Assembly (NCBI GenBank): GCA_003242255.1
Contig: QGUT01000086.1
Location: 1-6,947, forward strand
Length of the DNA: 6,947 nt
Direction: 5' to 3'
Source of the DNA: Bacillota bacterium
GTDB taxonomy: Bacteria > Bacillota > Thermosediminibacteria > Thermosediminibacterales > Thermosediminibacteraceae
Shown here: piece after piece, positions 1 through 5,903 of the stretch
Position numbering within the stretch: position 1 is the first letter of the stretch
Layout of the letters: the number at the start of each line of letters is the position of its first letter
Made by a program: the position numbers and the translations under genes
The notes under the pieces: model-generated
Seen by the model: only the letters and a program-made list of their open reading frames with translations
Database searches by the model: none
What the model was told of the DNA's origin: nothing

Positions 1-1
1 C

Positions 2-298
2 CCCAGTGCCCTCGCCCGCTTGAGAGCTGCCGAGATCGAGGCCGATGTCATTTTGCTTGCTAAAAAAGTCGACGGTGTATACGATTCGGATCCGATGAAA
101 AATCCTAACGCTCAAAAGTTCGACAGCCTGGAATATATTGAAATACTCAACAAGGGTCTGGGAGTCATGGATTCAACGGCTACCTCCCTTTGCATGGACA
201 ATAAAATCCCCATAATCGTGTTCGGCATCAACGAAGAAGGCAATATAGTAAAGGCAGCTTTAGGGGAAAACATAGGAACTTTTGTAAAAGGAGGCTGA
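2..298 (+). CDS. pyrH: UMP kinase, C-terminal part (5' end outside window)
   Basis: UMP kinase phosphorylates UMP to UDP with ATP. It is a cytosolic homohexamer of the amino acid kinase fold and feeds RNA, DNA and sugar-nucleotide synthesis. Only the last ~92 residues are certain. From the Leu codon at 20 the protein reads LRAAEIEADVILLAKKVDGV, followed by YDSDP, then GVMDSTATSLCMDN and IPIIVF, all hallmarks of bacterial PyrH, and ends with the usual ENIGTFV tail. The frame stays open to base 2, but the six codons before position 20 (PSALAR) do not match the family's usual (S/T)TDTTAA stretch and are very GC rich, so bases 1-19 may be a contig-edge artefact. The TTG at 20 is internal, not a start. 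The gene lies directly upstream of frr, with 4 bases between stop and start, and its last codons carry the frr ribosome-binding site. Confidence 0.95.
   Translation, partial: PSALARLRAAEIEADVILLAKKVDGVYDSDPMKNPNAQKFDSLEYIEILNKGLGVMDSTATSLCMDNKIPIIVFGINEEGNIVKAALGENIGTFVKGG
287..294 (+). promoter_or_regulatory. Ribosome-binding site of frr inside the end of pyrH
   Basis: AAAGGAGG lies in the last three sense codons of pyrH, 8 bases before the GTG at 303. It is a near-perfect Shine-Dalgarno sequence and fixes GTG 303 as the frr start. Its position inside pyrH suggests coupled translation. Confidence 0.8.
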
Positions 299-302
299 TT
301 CG

Positions 303-860
303 GTGGACAAAAAAATTTACAAAGAAACCGAGGAGAAGATGAAAAAGGTGCTAGACAATCTTAAGTCCGATTTGACCACCATAAGAGCTGGAAGAGCATC
401 TGCCGCGCTCCTCGAAAAAATATCGGTAGATTATTACGGCACCTTAACTCCGGTCAACCAGTTAGCGACCATCAGCGTACCCGAACCTAGAATGATCCTC
501 ATACAGCCCTGGGACGTAAAGGTGATAAGCAGCATCGAAAAGGCCATCTTAAAATCGGACCTGGGACTTACGCCTTCCAGTGACGGCAAGGTCATAAGGC
601 TGGTACTTCCCGAGTTAACCATGGAAAGGCGTAAAGAACTGGTCAAGATGGCTAAAAAGAAGGCCGAAGATGCAAAGGTCGTAATCAGGAACATCAGAAG
701 GGACACCAACGAATCAATAAAAAAGATGGAGAAGAACGGCGAAATATCTCAGGATGACAGCAAAAGGTGGCAGGAAGAAATTCAAAAACTCACTGATAAT
801 TATATTGAACTGATAGATAAAGCACTGGCGAATAAAGAGAAGGATATAATGGAGGTATAG
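303..860 (+). CDS. frr: Ribosome recycling factor
   Basis: RRF works with EF-G after termination to split the 70S ribosome from mRNA; it is cytosolic and essential. The 185-residue product has the family's usual length and two-domain build. A long helix near the N terminus carries TTIRAGRAS (residues 25-33). A small second domain follows, with YYGTLTPVNQLA (44-55) and ISVPEPRM (57-64). Two C-terminal helices complete the three-helix bundle and carry RNIRRDTN (129-136), where Arg132 aligns with the ribosome-contacting Arg132 of E. coli RRF. The start is GTG at 303, preceded by AAAGGAGG with 8 bases of spacing. It lies 4 bases after pyrH, the standard pairing in bacteria. Its last codons contain GGAGG (851-855), which could serve a small frame just downstream. 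I see nothing abnormal in the protein. Confidence 0.98.
   Translation: MDKKIYKETEEKMKKVLDNLKSDLTTIRAGRASAALLEKISVDYYGTLTPVNQLATISVPEPRMILIQPWDVKVISSIEKAILKSDLGLTPSSDGKVIRLVLPELTMERRKELVKMAKKKAEDAKVVIRNIRRDTNESIKKMEKNGEISQDDSKRWQEEIQKLTDNYIELIDKALANKEKDIMEV
851..855 (+). promoter_or_regulatory. Strong ribosome-binding site with no ATG/GTG/TTG at ideal spacing in the following frame
   Basis: GGAGG sits in the last codons of frr. Nine bases downstream is ATT (865), and three bases on another ATT (868). A TTG at 869 is 13 bases away but in a different frame that stops at 890-892. The site supports translation just after frr and underlies the call of the small frame at 865. Confidence 0.5.
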
Positions 861-864
861 AGCT

Positions 865-1086
865 ATTATTGAAAAATATGCTGAACTCATAGGTTTTCCC
901 TTAGAAGAAGCTAAGGAATTATTAATGAGAAAAGGTATTAAGTTATGCAATATTAAGTATACTTTTCCCGTCGTTCGCAAAAACGAGTATACGAGGCCGA
1001 TAGTAGTGAGAGTAGAAGAAGGCAGCCCCGACGATGGCGTAAATTTACTAGTTGCTTTTTTCTTTGGAAATGTCCCCCTCACATAG
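865..1086 (+). CDS. Small PASTA-like protein, non-canonical start or frameshifted
   Basis: This frame is open for 73 codons to TAG at 1084-1086 but has no ATG, GTG or TTG near its beginning. The first in-frame ATG, at 925, would cut into the domain. The product reads IIEKYAELIGFPLEEAKELL, then MRKGIKLCNIKYTFPVVRK, a basic/polar middle, and VVRVEEGSPDDGVNLLVAFF. The pattern (hydrophobic)-G-x-x-(L)EEAKxxLxxxGIK resembles the first half of a PASTA domain, the small module that in PASTA kinases and penicillin-binding proteins binds cell-wall material. No signal peptide or membrane helix is visible. Coding looks real: GGAGG lies 9 bases before the ATT at 865, and the frame fills almost the whole frr-uppS gap. 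One extra A in the A5 run (872-876) would instead give a TTG start at 869 with MKKYAELIG. The alternatives are therefore an ATT start, a sequencing indel, a slippage site, or a recent frameshift. The function is unknown; the position beside envelope genes hints at a cell-wall link, which is inference only. Confidence 0.55.
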   Translation: MIEKYAELIGFPLEEAKELLMRKGIKLCNIKYTFPVVRKNEYTRPIVVRVEEGSPDDGVNLLVAFFFGNVPLT

Positions 1087-1092
1087 AGGGGG
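1074..1092 (+). terminator. Intercistronic hairpin, weak intrinsic terminator or attenuator
   Basis: CCCCCTC (1074-1080) and GAGGGGG (1086-1092) form a perfect 7-base stem, six of the pairs G-C, around the loop ACATA, followed by CTTTTG. The T run is only four long, so this may be a partial terminator or an RNA-processing or stability element rather than a full stop. The last base of the small frame's TAG stop is the first base of the right arm, so a terminating ribosome would cover the structure. It lies between the frr and uppS parts of the block. Confidence 0.5.
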
Positions 1093-1118
1093 CTTTTGAC
1101 AATTGGGAGGCTAGAAAA

Positions 1119-1856
1119 GTGGAAGTAAAAGAAATAGATTTAATTGATCCGAGCAAATTGCCCAATCACATAGCCATAATAATGGATGGTAACGGACGGT
1201 GGGCGCGAAAGCGAGGTCTTCCCAGAATAGCTGGCCATTGGGCCGGCGCCGAAGCTCTACGCGACATTGTGGAATTTTGCGCCGAACTTAAAATAAAAGT
1301 ACTGACGGTTTATGCATTTTCTACGGAAAATTGGAAAAGGCCCTATGAAGAGGTAAGGACGATCTTAAACCTTCTCGCTTATTACTTAAAAAAAGAAGTG
1401 GACAATTTGAACCGTAATAATATAAAATTAATGGTGACCGGAGATTGGCAGGAGCTGCCATATAGGATCAGAGAAGAAATTAAAAAATCGCTGGATCTGA
1501 CCTCGAAAAACACGGGCCTGATATTGAACGTAGCGTTAAATTATGGCTCGCGCCGCGAAATAGTGAGGGCGTGTAAGGAAATATTAGAGGCTGCTCGCAA
1601 TGGAAAATTAAACCCCGAAGAGGTCGATGAAAAGCTTTTTGAGAAACATCTTTTTACAGCAGGCCTTCCCGACCCCGACCTTTTGATAAGGCCGAGCGGG
1701 GAATTGCGGCTGAGCAATTTTCTCTTGTGGCAGGTAGCCTATTCGGAACTCTGGTTTTGCGATATTTTTTGGCCGGATTTTAAAAAGGAGCATCTGATCC
1801 GAGCTTTGCTCGATTATCAAAGCAGAGAACGGAGATTTGGAGGTTTAACAAAATAA
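1119..1856 (+). CDS. uppS: Undecaprenyl diphosphate synthase (isoprenyl transferase)
   Basis: A cytosolic, membrane-associated cis-prenyltransferase that adds eight isopentenyl units to farnesyl diphosphate to make the C55 carrier for peptidoglycan and wall polymers. The 245-residue product has the usual length. HIAIIMDGNGRWA (17-29) contains the catalytic Asp23 (E. coli Asp26). Next come AGHWAGAEALRDIV and LTVYAFSTENWKRP, then DLLIRPSGELRLSNF with Arg191 and Arg197 (E. coli Arg194 and Arg200), and LLWQVAYSELWF with Glu210 (E. coli Glu213). A constant offset of three from E. coli supports the alignment. The start is GTG at 1119, with GGGAGG at 1105-1110 and 8 bases of spacing. It follows the hairpin at 1074-1092 and ends one base before cdsA. 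The product length of the polyprenyl chain cannot be proved from sequence, but gene context favours C55. Confidence 0.97.
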   Translation: MEVKEIDLIDPSKLPNHIAIIMDGNGRWARKRGLPRIAGHWAGAEALRDIVEFCAELKIKVLTVYAFSTENWKRPYEEVRTILNLLAYYLKKEVDNLNRNNIKLMVTGDWQELPYRIREEIKKSLDLTSKNTGLILNVALNYGSRREIVRACKEILEAARNGKLNPEEVDEKLFEKHLFTAGLPDPDLLIRPSGELRLSNFLLWQVAYSELWFCDIFWPDFKKEHLIRALLDYQSRERRFGGLTK

Positions 1857-1857
1857 A

Positions 1858-2679
1858 ATGGACCAAACTTTTATCATAAGGTCTTTGACGGCAATAATCG
1901 GCATCGCCCTGCTTTACGCCGTGATAAGCAAGGGGACGATTTCTTTTCTGATTTTTATCCTTTTAATGAATTTGGTAGCCAATTGGGAACTGACCAGGGC
2001 TTTTAAAAAGAGAGGTATAAATGTAAACCTGATCCTCAGCGGTACGGCCGGTTTACTTTTTCTGGCCCTGATATATTTCTGGGGGAAGGGTAATCCCGTA
2101 GTTTTTTTCCCCCTTTGCCTTCTCATAATCTCAAGCTTTTTTTCGGCCATGATAAATTACCAGCCAAATAAGCTGGTTGACACGGTTTTCGCTATTTTTT
2201 CTTCTATATACACTTCCGTACCGTTTGCTCATATTCTGCTCATCAAAAATTTGCCAAAAGGGCCTGTTTTGTTGTGGTTAGTATTTGTCACGACGTGGAG
2301 TTGTGATACCCTTGCTTATATCACGGGAATGCTTTTCGGCCGTCACAGACTCTCGCCTAAATTAAGTCCCAAAAAAAGCATTGAGGGAAGTGTCGGTGGA
2401 ATATTAGGAAGCATAGCGGCAAGCATTATTTATTCGATGATATTTTTACCAGAGATAGAAATTCTCGATCGGGTAGTTTTTGGCCTGCTTATAGGGATAT
2501 TTTCCCAAATAGGTGACTTATCGGCTTCTCTAATAAAGAGATATTGCGGAATAAAAGATTTCTCGCATATTCTCCCCGGCCACGGGGGGATTTTGGACAG
2601 ATTTGACAGTATCCTGTTTTCTTTCCCCATAGCATACTATTATATTATAACGGTAATTCAAAAGGGTGGTATTGCTTGA
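1858..2679 (+). CDS. cdsA: Phosphatidate cytidylyltransferase (CDP-diacylglycerol synthase)
   Basis: Integral membrane enzyme that makes CDP-diacylglycerol from CTP and phosphatidic acid, the branch point to phosphatidylglycerol, cardiolipin and other phospholipids. The 273-residue protein is almost all hydrophobic segments. It carries WSCDTLAYITGMLFG (147-161) with Asp150, then LSPKLSPKKSIEGSVGG (165-181). It also has the full family signature from Ser224 to Asp250, S-L-I-K-R...K-D-F...P-G-H-G-G-I-L-D-R-F-D, with the metal-binding Asp residues of the family. The ATG at 1858 is one base after the uppS stop. The best Shine-Dalgarno, GGAGG at 1839-1843, is 14 bases away, longer than ideal, so translation is probably coupled to uppS. 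No earlier start is possible because an in-frame TAA lies at 1846-1848. The stop overlaps the start of the next gene. Confidence 0.97.
   Translation: MDQTFIIRSLTAIIGIALLYAVISKGTISFLIFILLMNLVANWELTRAFKKRGINVNLILSGTAGLLFLALIYFWGKGNPVVFFPLCLLIISSFFSAMINYQPNKLVDTVFAIFSSIYTSVPFAHILLIKNLPKGPVLLWLVFVTTWSCDTLAYITGMLFGRHRLSPKLSPKKSIEGSVGGILGSIAASIIYSMIFLPEIEILDRVVFGLLIGIFSQIGDLSASLIKRYCGIKDFSHILPGHGGILDRFDSILFSFPIAYYYIITVIQKGGIA
2664..2669 (+). promoter_or_regulatory. Ribosome-binding site for the AI-2E-type gene
   Basis: GGGTGG, within AAAGGGTGGT (2661-2670), is an imperfect Shine-Dalgarno 6 bases before TTG 2676. It sits in the last codons of cdsA and supports the TTG start. Confidence 0.5.
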
Positions 2680-3716
2680 GATTGAAATCCGATTATAAAC
2701 CTATAGTTTTTTTAGCACTTGCCACCATTTTTGTTTCTCTAGCGTTGTTCGTCACACTAAAATATTTTCTTCCCTTCGCTGTAGGTATAATCATCGCTCT
2801 AATCATCGATCCCGTCGTGAATTATTTAGAATCAAAGGTTAAAATTCCCCGGGGCATCGCCGTAGCTTTAGTCCTAATCGCCATAATTTCGCTGTCAGGG
2901 TACTTAATCATTATAGCAATATTCAGGTTTATTTTCGAAATCGGCAAAATGGTGAACACATTGCCCCAATATACCGACTATTTGAACTACATTTTCAACA
3001 ATGTCAGCACTTTTATTTTTTCAGTTTACGACATCATACCCAAAGAAGTGATGGATTATCTTTATAAAAACTGGGGACAGATAATCACTTACCTTACCGG
3101 ATTTTTGTCAAGATTTTACGCTCTCGCGGAAAAACTTATCATCATTCCGAACTTAATCGTCTTTTTGCTCTTTACCTTTTTATCTAGCTTCTTTTTTGCG
3201 AAAGACAAAAAAAGAATCCTTTCTTCCATAAAAAAAATTCTGCCGAATAATTGGTATAAAGAAATTGAAATAATACAATCGGAGCTCATCGCATCTGCGG
3301 TGGGATTGGTTAAAGCCCAAATCGTGCTGATCCTCTTTTCTACAATTATGACCATTGCGGGATTCTACATGCTAAAAGTGGATTACGCGCTGACGCTGGG
3401 CCTTATATGCGGATTCCTTGACGTGCTACCTGTTCTAGGCCCCAGCTTAATATTCATCCCATGGGCCCTGATGGCACTGCTTCTGGGAAATTTAAAATTT
3501 GCATTGTCGCTGATCTTCTTACACCTTTTCGTCTCCGGAACGCGACAGATTTTACAGGCAAAAGTCATAGGCACCAATTTGGGATTAGACCCGCTGCTGG
3601 CCTTGGTATCAATCTATGTCGGCGTGAAATTGTTTGGCTTTCTTGGGCTGTTTATTGGACCCATCGTGGCTGTAATAGTCAAAGCCTTATTCCAAGCAGC
3701 CTTTTCGCAATCTTAA
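2676..3716 (+). CDS. AI-2E family membrane transporter, YtvI-like
   Basis: A 346-residue polytopic membrane protein of the AI-2E/PerM/YtvI family (Pfam PF01594 type). Members include putative autoinducer-2 exporters, Na+/H+ antiporters and the Bacillus sporulation membrane protein YtvI, so the substrate is not predictable. Two membrane segments lie at about 9-45, ending in the family-typical ALIIDPVVNYLE (41-52) and KIPRG. Another follows at 61-90, then a soluble, amphipathic middle (91-148), a segment at 152-175, one at about 208-233, and a hydrophobic C-terminal half. That half carries CGFLDVLPVLGPSLIFIP (245-262) and NLGLDPLLALVSIYVGVKLF (301-320), then GFLGLFIGPIVAVI. The start is TTG 2676, overlapping the cdsA stop (TTGA), with GGGTGG 6 bases upstream. 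The gene occupies the place where many Firmicutes have dxr. Its length and motifs indicate an intact gene. Confidence 0.9.
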   Translation: MRLKSDYKPIVFLALATIFVSLALFVTLKYFLPFAVGIIIALIIDPVVNYLESKVKIPRGIAVALVLIAIISLSGYLIIIAIFRFIFEIGKMVNTLPQYTDYLNYIFNNVSTFIFSVYDIIPKEVMDYLYKNWGQIITYLTGFLSRFYALAEKLIIIPNLIVFLLFTFLSSFFFAKDKKRILSSIKKILPNNWYKEIEIIQSELIASAVGLVKAQIVLILFSTIMTIAGFYMLKVDYALTLGLICGFLDVLPVLGPSLIFIPWALMALLLGNLKFALSLIFLHLFVSGTRQILQAKVIGTNLGLDPLLALVSIYVGVKLFGFLGLFIGPIVAVIVKALFQAAFSQS

Positions 3717-3729
3717 AATAGAAAACCGG

Positions 3730-3736
3730 AAGGTGA
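3730..3736 (+). promoter_or_regulatory. Ribosome-binding site that selects TTG 3742 for rseP
   Basis: AAGGTGA matches the 16S anti-Shine-Dalgarno and lies 5 bases before TTG 3742. The in-frame GTG at 3733 is inside this site and has no separate ribosome-binding site at a workable distance, so it is the less likely start. Confidence 0.6.
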
Positions 3737-3741
3737 ACAAA

Positions 3742-4740
3742 TTGAAGACAATAGCTGTTTCGGTTATAGTTTTCGGTGCCCTCGTTTTTTTTCATGAACT
3801 GGGGCACTTTTTGGTAGCGAAGCTGTGCGGCATAAAAGTTAACGAATTTAGTCTGGGTTTTGGTCCCATCCTGGCATCGGTCAGGAAAGGCGAAACTCTC
3901 TATTCCATCCGAGTCCTTCCTTTAGGCGGTTATGTAAAAATGGAAGGAGAAGACGAAAAAACGGGAGATCCCAGGGGCTTCTGCAACAAACCGGTGTGGG
4001 CTAGAATAGCTGTCGTTATATCAGGTCCTTTGATGAACTTGCTGATGGCAGTAATTTTAATATCGCTGATAGGATTTTTCAGCGGGGTTACTACCACCAA
4101 AGTTACGGTAGTGCCGAATTCTCCCGCTGAACTGGCCGGAATTAAAGATGGCGATATAATTACAGCTATAGACAATGAGAAAATTTCATCGTGGGACCAA
4201 GCGGTAAATATAATAAGCCAGAAACCGAATCAAACTTTGGCGATAGAGATAATGAGAAACGGCGAAAGAAAAGAGGTTCTGGTAAATTCGGATCAGGAGG
4301 CGGAAACGGGCAGGGGAATAATAGGTATAAAATCGGTCATAATTAAATATTCTCCTTTCCAGAGCTTAAAAAGTGGCATTCAAAAGACCTTATGGGCGTC
4401 GAGTTTAATTCTGTCTTCCCTCCCTAGACTGTTTACAGGAAGGGGATTTTCAGACCTGGTCGGCCCTCTGGGCATTGCCTACATGGTGGGAGAAGCTGCC
4501 CGGGTTGGCGTATTCAACGTGCTATACCTTACAGCATTCATAAGCATAAATCTGGGGCTTTTTAACCTTTTGCCTGTTCCAGCTCTGGACGGGAGCCGTT
4601 TGGTTTTCTTTTTGGTGGAACTTTTAAGAGGAAAACCTGTGGATCCCGAAAAAGAGGGCATGATTCACTTTGTGGGTTTTGTCCTGTTGATGTTCCTTAT
4701 GGCATTTGTCTTTTATAGAGATATAACGAGGTTAATGTGA
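3742..4740 (+). CDS. rseP: Site-2 intramembrane zinc metalloprotease RseP (RasP)
   Basis: A membrane-embedded metalloprotease of peptidase family M50B. It performs the second cut in regulated intramembrane proteolysis, for example of anti-sigma factors, and trims signal-peptide remnants. From TTG 3742 the product is 332 residues. The first membrane helix carries the zinc site HELGH (18-22), with catalytic Glu19. Then come SLGFGP (37-42) and LPLGGYVKMEGE (59-70), typical of the family, and a second helix at about 89-112. A single PDZ domain (about 118-185) contains NSPAELAGIKDGDIITAIDN. The second active-site motif NLLPVPALDG (275-284) has zinc-ligand Asp283 in the third helix, and a final helix lies near the C terminus. 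A single PDZ is normal for Gram-positive members. A GTG at 3733 would add three residues, but the ribosome-binding site favours 3742. The substrate in this organism is unknown. Confidence 0.95.
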   Translation: MKTIAVSVIVFGALVFFHELGHFLVAKLCGIKVNEFSLGFGPILASVRKGETLYSIRVLPLGGYVKMEGEDEKTGDPRGFCNKPVWARIAVVISGPLMNLLMAVILISLIGFFSGVTTTKVTVVPNSPAELAGIKDGDIITAIDNEKISSWDQAVNIISQKPNQTLAIEIMRNGERKEVLVNSDQEAETGRGIIGIKSVIIKYSPFQSLKSGIQKTLWASSLILSSLPRLFTGRGFSDLVGPLGIAYMVGEAARVGVFNVLYLTAFISINLGLFNLLPVPALDGSRLVFFLVELLRGKPVDPEKEGMIHFVGFVLLMFLMAFVFYRDITRLM

Positions 4741-4742
4741 GT

Positions 4743-4747
4743 AGGGG
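4743..4747 (+). promoter_or_regulatory. Ribosome-binding site that selects ATG 4754 for ispG
   Basis: AGGGG lies 6 bases before ATG 4754 and directly abuts ATG 4748. This spacing favours the second ATG as the main start. The site lies just after the rseP stop. Confidence 0.45.
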
Positions 4748-4753
4748 ATGGAA

Positions 4754-5839
4754 ATGGAAAATCGTGGGAGTTTTATCAAAAGGCGAGCTACGAAAAAGGT
4801 GTACGTGGGAAATATAGGAATAGGCGGGGACTTTCCAATATCCGTTCAGTCGATGACCAATACGAAAACTCAAGATGTAAGATCGACCGTCAACCAAATC
4901 CTGGCCCTTGAAGAAGCAGGTTGCGATATCGTGCGGGTTGCGGTTCCCGACATGGAAGCAGCCCAAGCTATTTCCGAAATTAAACGCCGTATCCATATTC
5001 CACTAGTTGCCGACATCCATTTTGATTACCGTATTGCGATCGAGGCCATGAAAAACGGTGCCGATAAAGTTCGAATAAACCCCGGCAATATTGGGGGAAT
5101 AGATAGGATAAAAAAAGTAGTGGAAGCAGCCCGCGAAAGGAAAATTCCAATTAGGATTGGCGTCAATTCGGGCTCTTTGGAAAAAGATTTACTCGAAAAA
5201 TATGGTTCGCCTTCCGCAGAAGCCCTGGTTGAAAGTGCCATGAGGCATGTAAATATCCTTGAGGGATTGGACTTTTCGGATATCGTGATTTCTATCAAGT
5301 CTTCCGACGTATTGACAACAATAAGGGCCTACGAAATTCTGGCGGAAAAAGTGGATTATCCCTTCCACCTCGGAGTGACCGAGGCTGGAACCGTTTTCTC
5401 GGGCACAATAAAATCCGCAGTAGGACTTGGGGCGCTGCTCTACGAGGGAATTGGAGATACCATAAGGGTATCGCTTACGGGCGATCCTGTCGACGAAGTG
5501 AGGGTGGGTCGTGAGATTCTGAAAAGCCTAAAATTAATTCAGGACGAAGTGAACTTGATATCCTGTCCCACCTGTGGCCGGTGCCGCATAGACCTCATTC
5601 GAATAGCCAGCGAAGTTGAGAAAAAACTAGCAGGCATAAAAAGGCCTATTAAGGTGGCAGTGATGGGATGCATAGTGAACGGCCCAGGAGAAGCCCGCGA
5701 AGCTGACATTGGAATCGCCGGCGGAAACGGAAAGGTGGCGGTCTTCAAAAAAGGCCGTATTATCAAGACCGTCCCGGAAAAAGACGCAGTGGATGTGCTG
5801 CTCGCAGAAGTGCGAGAAATGATAGGAGATGAAAATTAA
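4754..5839 (+). CDS. ispG: (E)-4-hydroxy-3-methylbut-2-enyl-diphosphate synthase (HMBPP synthase)
   Basis: IspG (GcpE) reductively opens 2-C-methyl-D-erythritol 2,4-cyclodiphosphate to HMBPP, the next-to-last step of the MEP isoprenoid pathway. It uses a [4Fe-4S] cluster and an external electron donor in the cytosol. From ATG 4754 the product is 361 residues, typical of the short bacterial form without an insert domain. The N-terminal TIM-barrel part carries ISVQSMTNTKTQDVRST, then DIVRVAVPD, VADIHFDYRIA, ADKVRINPGNIG and LGVTEAG. The C-terminal cluster domain has SCPTCGRC with Cys271 and Cys274, and VMGCIVNGPGE with Cys306 and Glu313, in the 3/32/7 spacing of the known cluster ligands. ATG 4748 would add two residues. 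The gene ends the conserved block. I see no clear terminator on this strand before the IS110 sequence. Confidence 0.97.
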   Translation: MENRGSFIKRRATKKVYVGNIGIGGDFPISVQSMTNTKTQDVRSTVNQILALEEAGCDIVRVAVPDMEAAQAISEIKRRIHIPLVADIHFDYRIAIEAMKNGADKVRINPGNIGGIDRIKKVVEAARERKIPIRIGVNSGSLEKDLLEKYGSPSAEALVESAMRHVNILEGLDFSDIVISIKSSDVLTTIRAYEILAEKVDYPFHLGVTEAGTVFSGTIKSAVGLGALLYEGIGDTIRVSLTGDPVDEVRVGREILKSLKLIQDEVNLISCPTCGRCRIDLIRIASEVEKKLAGIKRPIKVAVMGCIVNGPGEAREADIGIAGGNGKVAVFKKGRIIKTVPEKDAVDVLLAEVREMIGDEN

Positions 5840-5853
5840 GACGTGCTATGAAA

Positions 5854-5859
5854 AGTCAA
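5854..5859 (-). promoter_or_regulatory. Candidate outward -35 box in the IS110 right end
   Basis: On the minus strand this reads TTGACT, five of six bases of the sigma-70 -35 consensus, pointing from the recombinase out of the element. No -10 box was identified at the right distance on this side. In IS110 elements a -35 in the right end and a -10 in the left end can join into a promoter on the excised circle. The left end is not in the window, so this stays a proposal. Confidence 0.25.
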
Positions 5860-5870
5860 TAGGCTAGAGC

Positions 5871-5899
5871 AAAAATTTCTTGACAATCACATAGAAATT
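5871..5899 (-). terminator. Weak hairpin plus T run after the transposase gene
   Basis: On the minus strand, AATTTCT (5899-5893) pairs with AGAAATT (5880-5874) across a 12-base loop. The 3' arm runs into TTTTT (5875-5871). The stem has only two G-C-type pairs, so it would be a weak intrinsic terminator. It begins 5 bases after the recombinase stop. On the plus strand no T run follows, so it is not a good ispG terminator. Confidence 0.35.
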
Positions 5900-5903
5900 C
5901 TGT

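Noticed and set aside
958..963. TATACT as a -10 box inside the small PASTA-like frame
   Set aside because: The -35 positions at 16-18 bases upstream match TTGACA at only about two of six bases.
955..992. Palindrome AAGTATACTT (955-964) and a second GTATAC at 987-992 as an operator pair
   Set aside because: Only two short copies, inside a probable coding frame, with no promoter nearby. This is within chance expectation for AT-rich DNA.
714..1082. Minus-strand frame of 122 codons across the end of frr and the following gap
   Set aside because: Half of it is antisense to well-supported frr, the product resembles no family, and the hydrophobic content is what the complement of a Lys/Glu-rich gene gives.
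1096..1101. TTGACA just after the hairpin, as a -35 box for uppS
   Set aside because: The matching -10 position 16-18 bases on falls at the uppS start codon and does not resemble TATAAT, so no promoter can be supported.
3461..3721. Plus-strand frame of 86 codons within the AI-2E-type gene
   Set aside because: It is a shifted frame wholly inside a gene with clear family motifs, with no ribosome-binding site and no recognisable product.
5880..5885. TTGACA on the plus strand after ispG, as a promoter reading into the IS
   Set aside because: No -10-like sequence lies 16-18 bases downstream (the bases there are TTCACG-like), and it would drive antisense to the recombinase. The match overlaps the hairpin and is likely chance.
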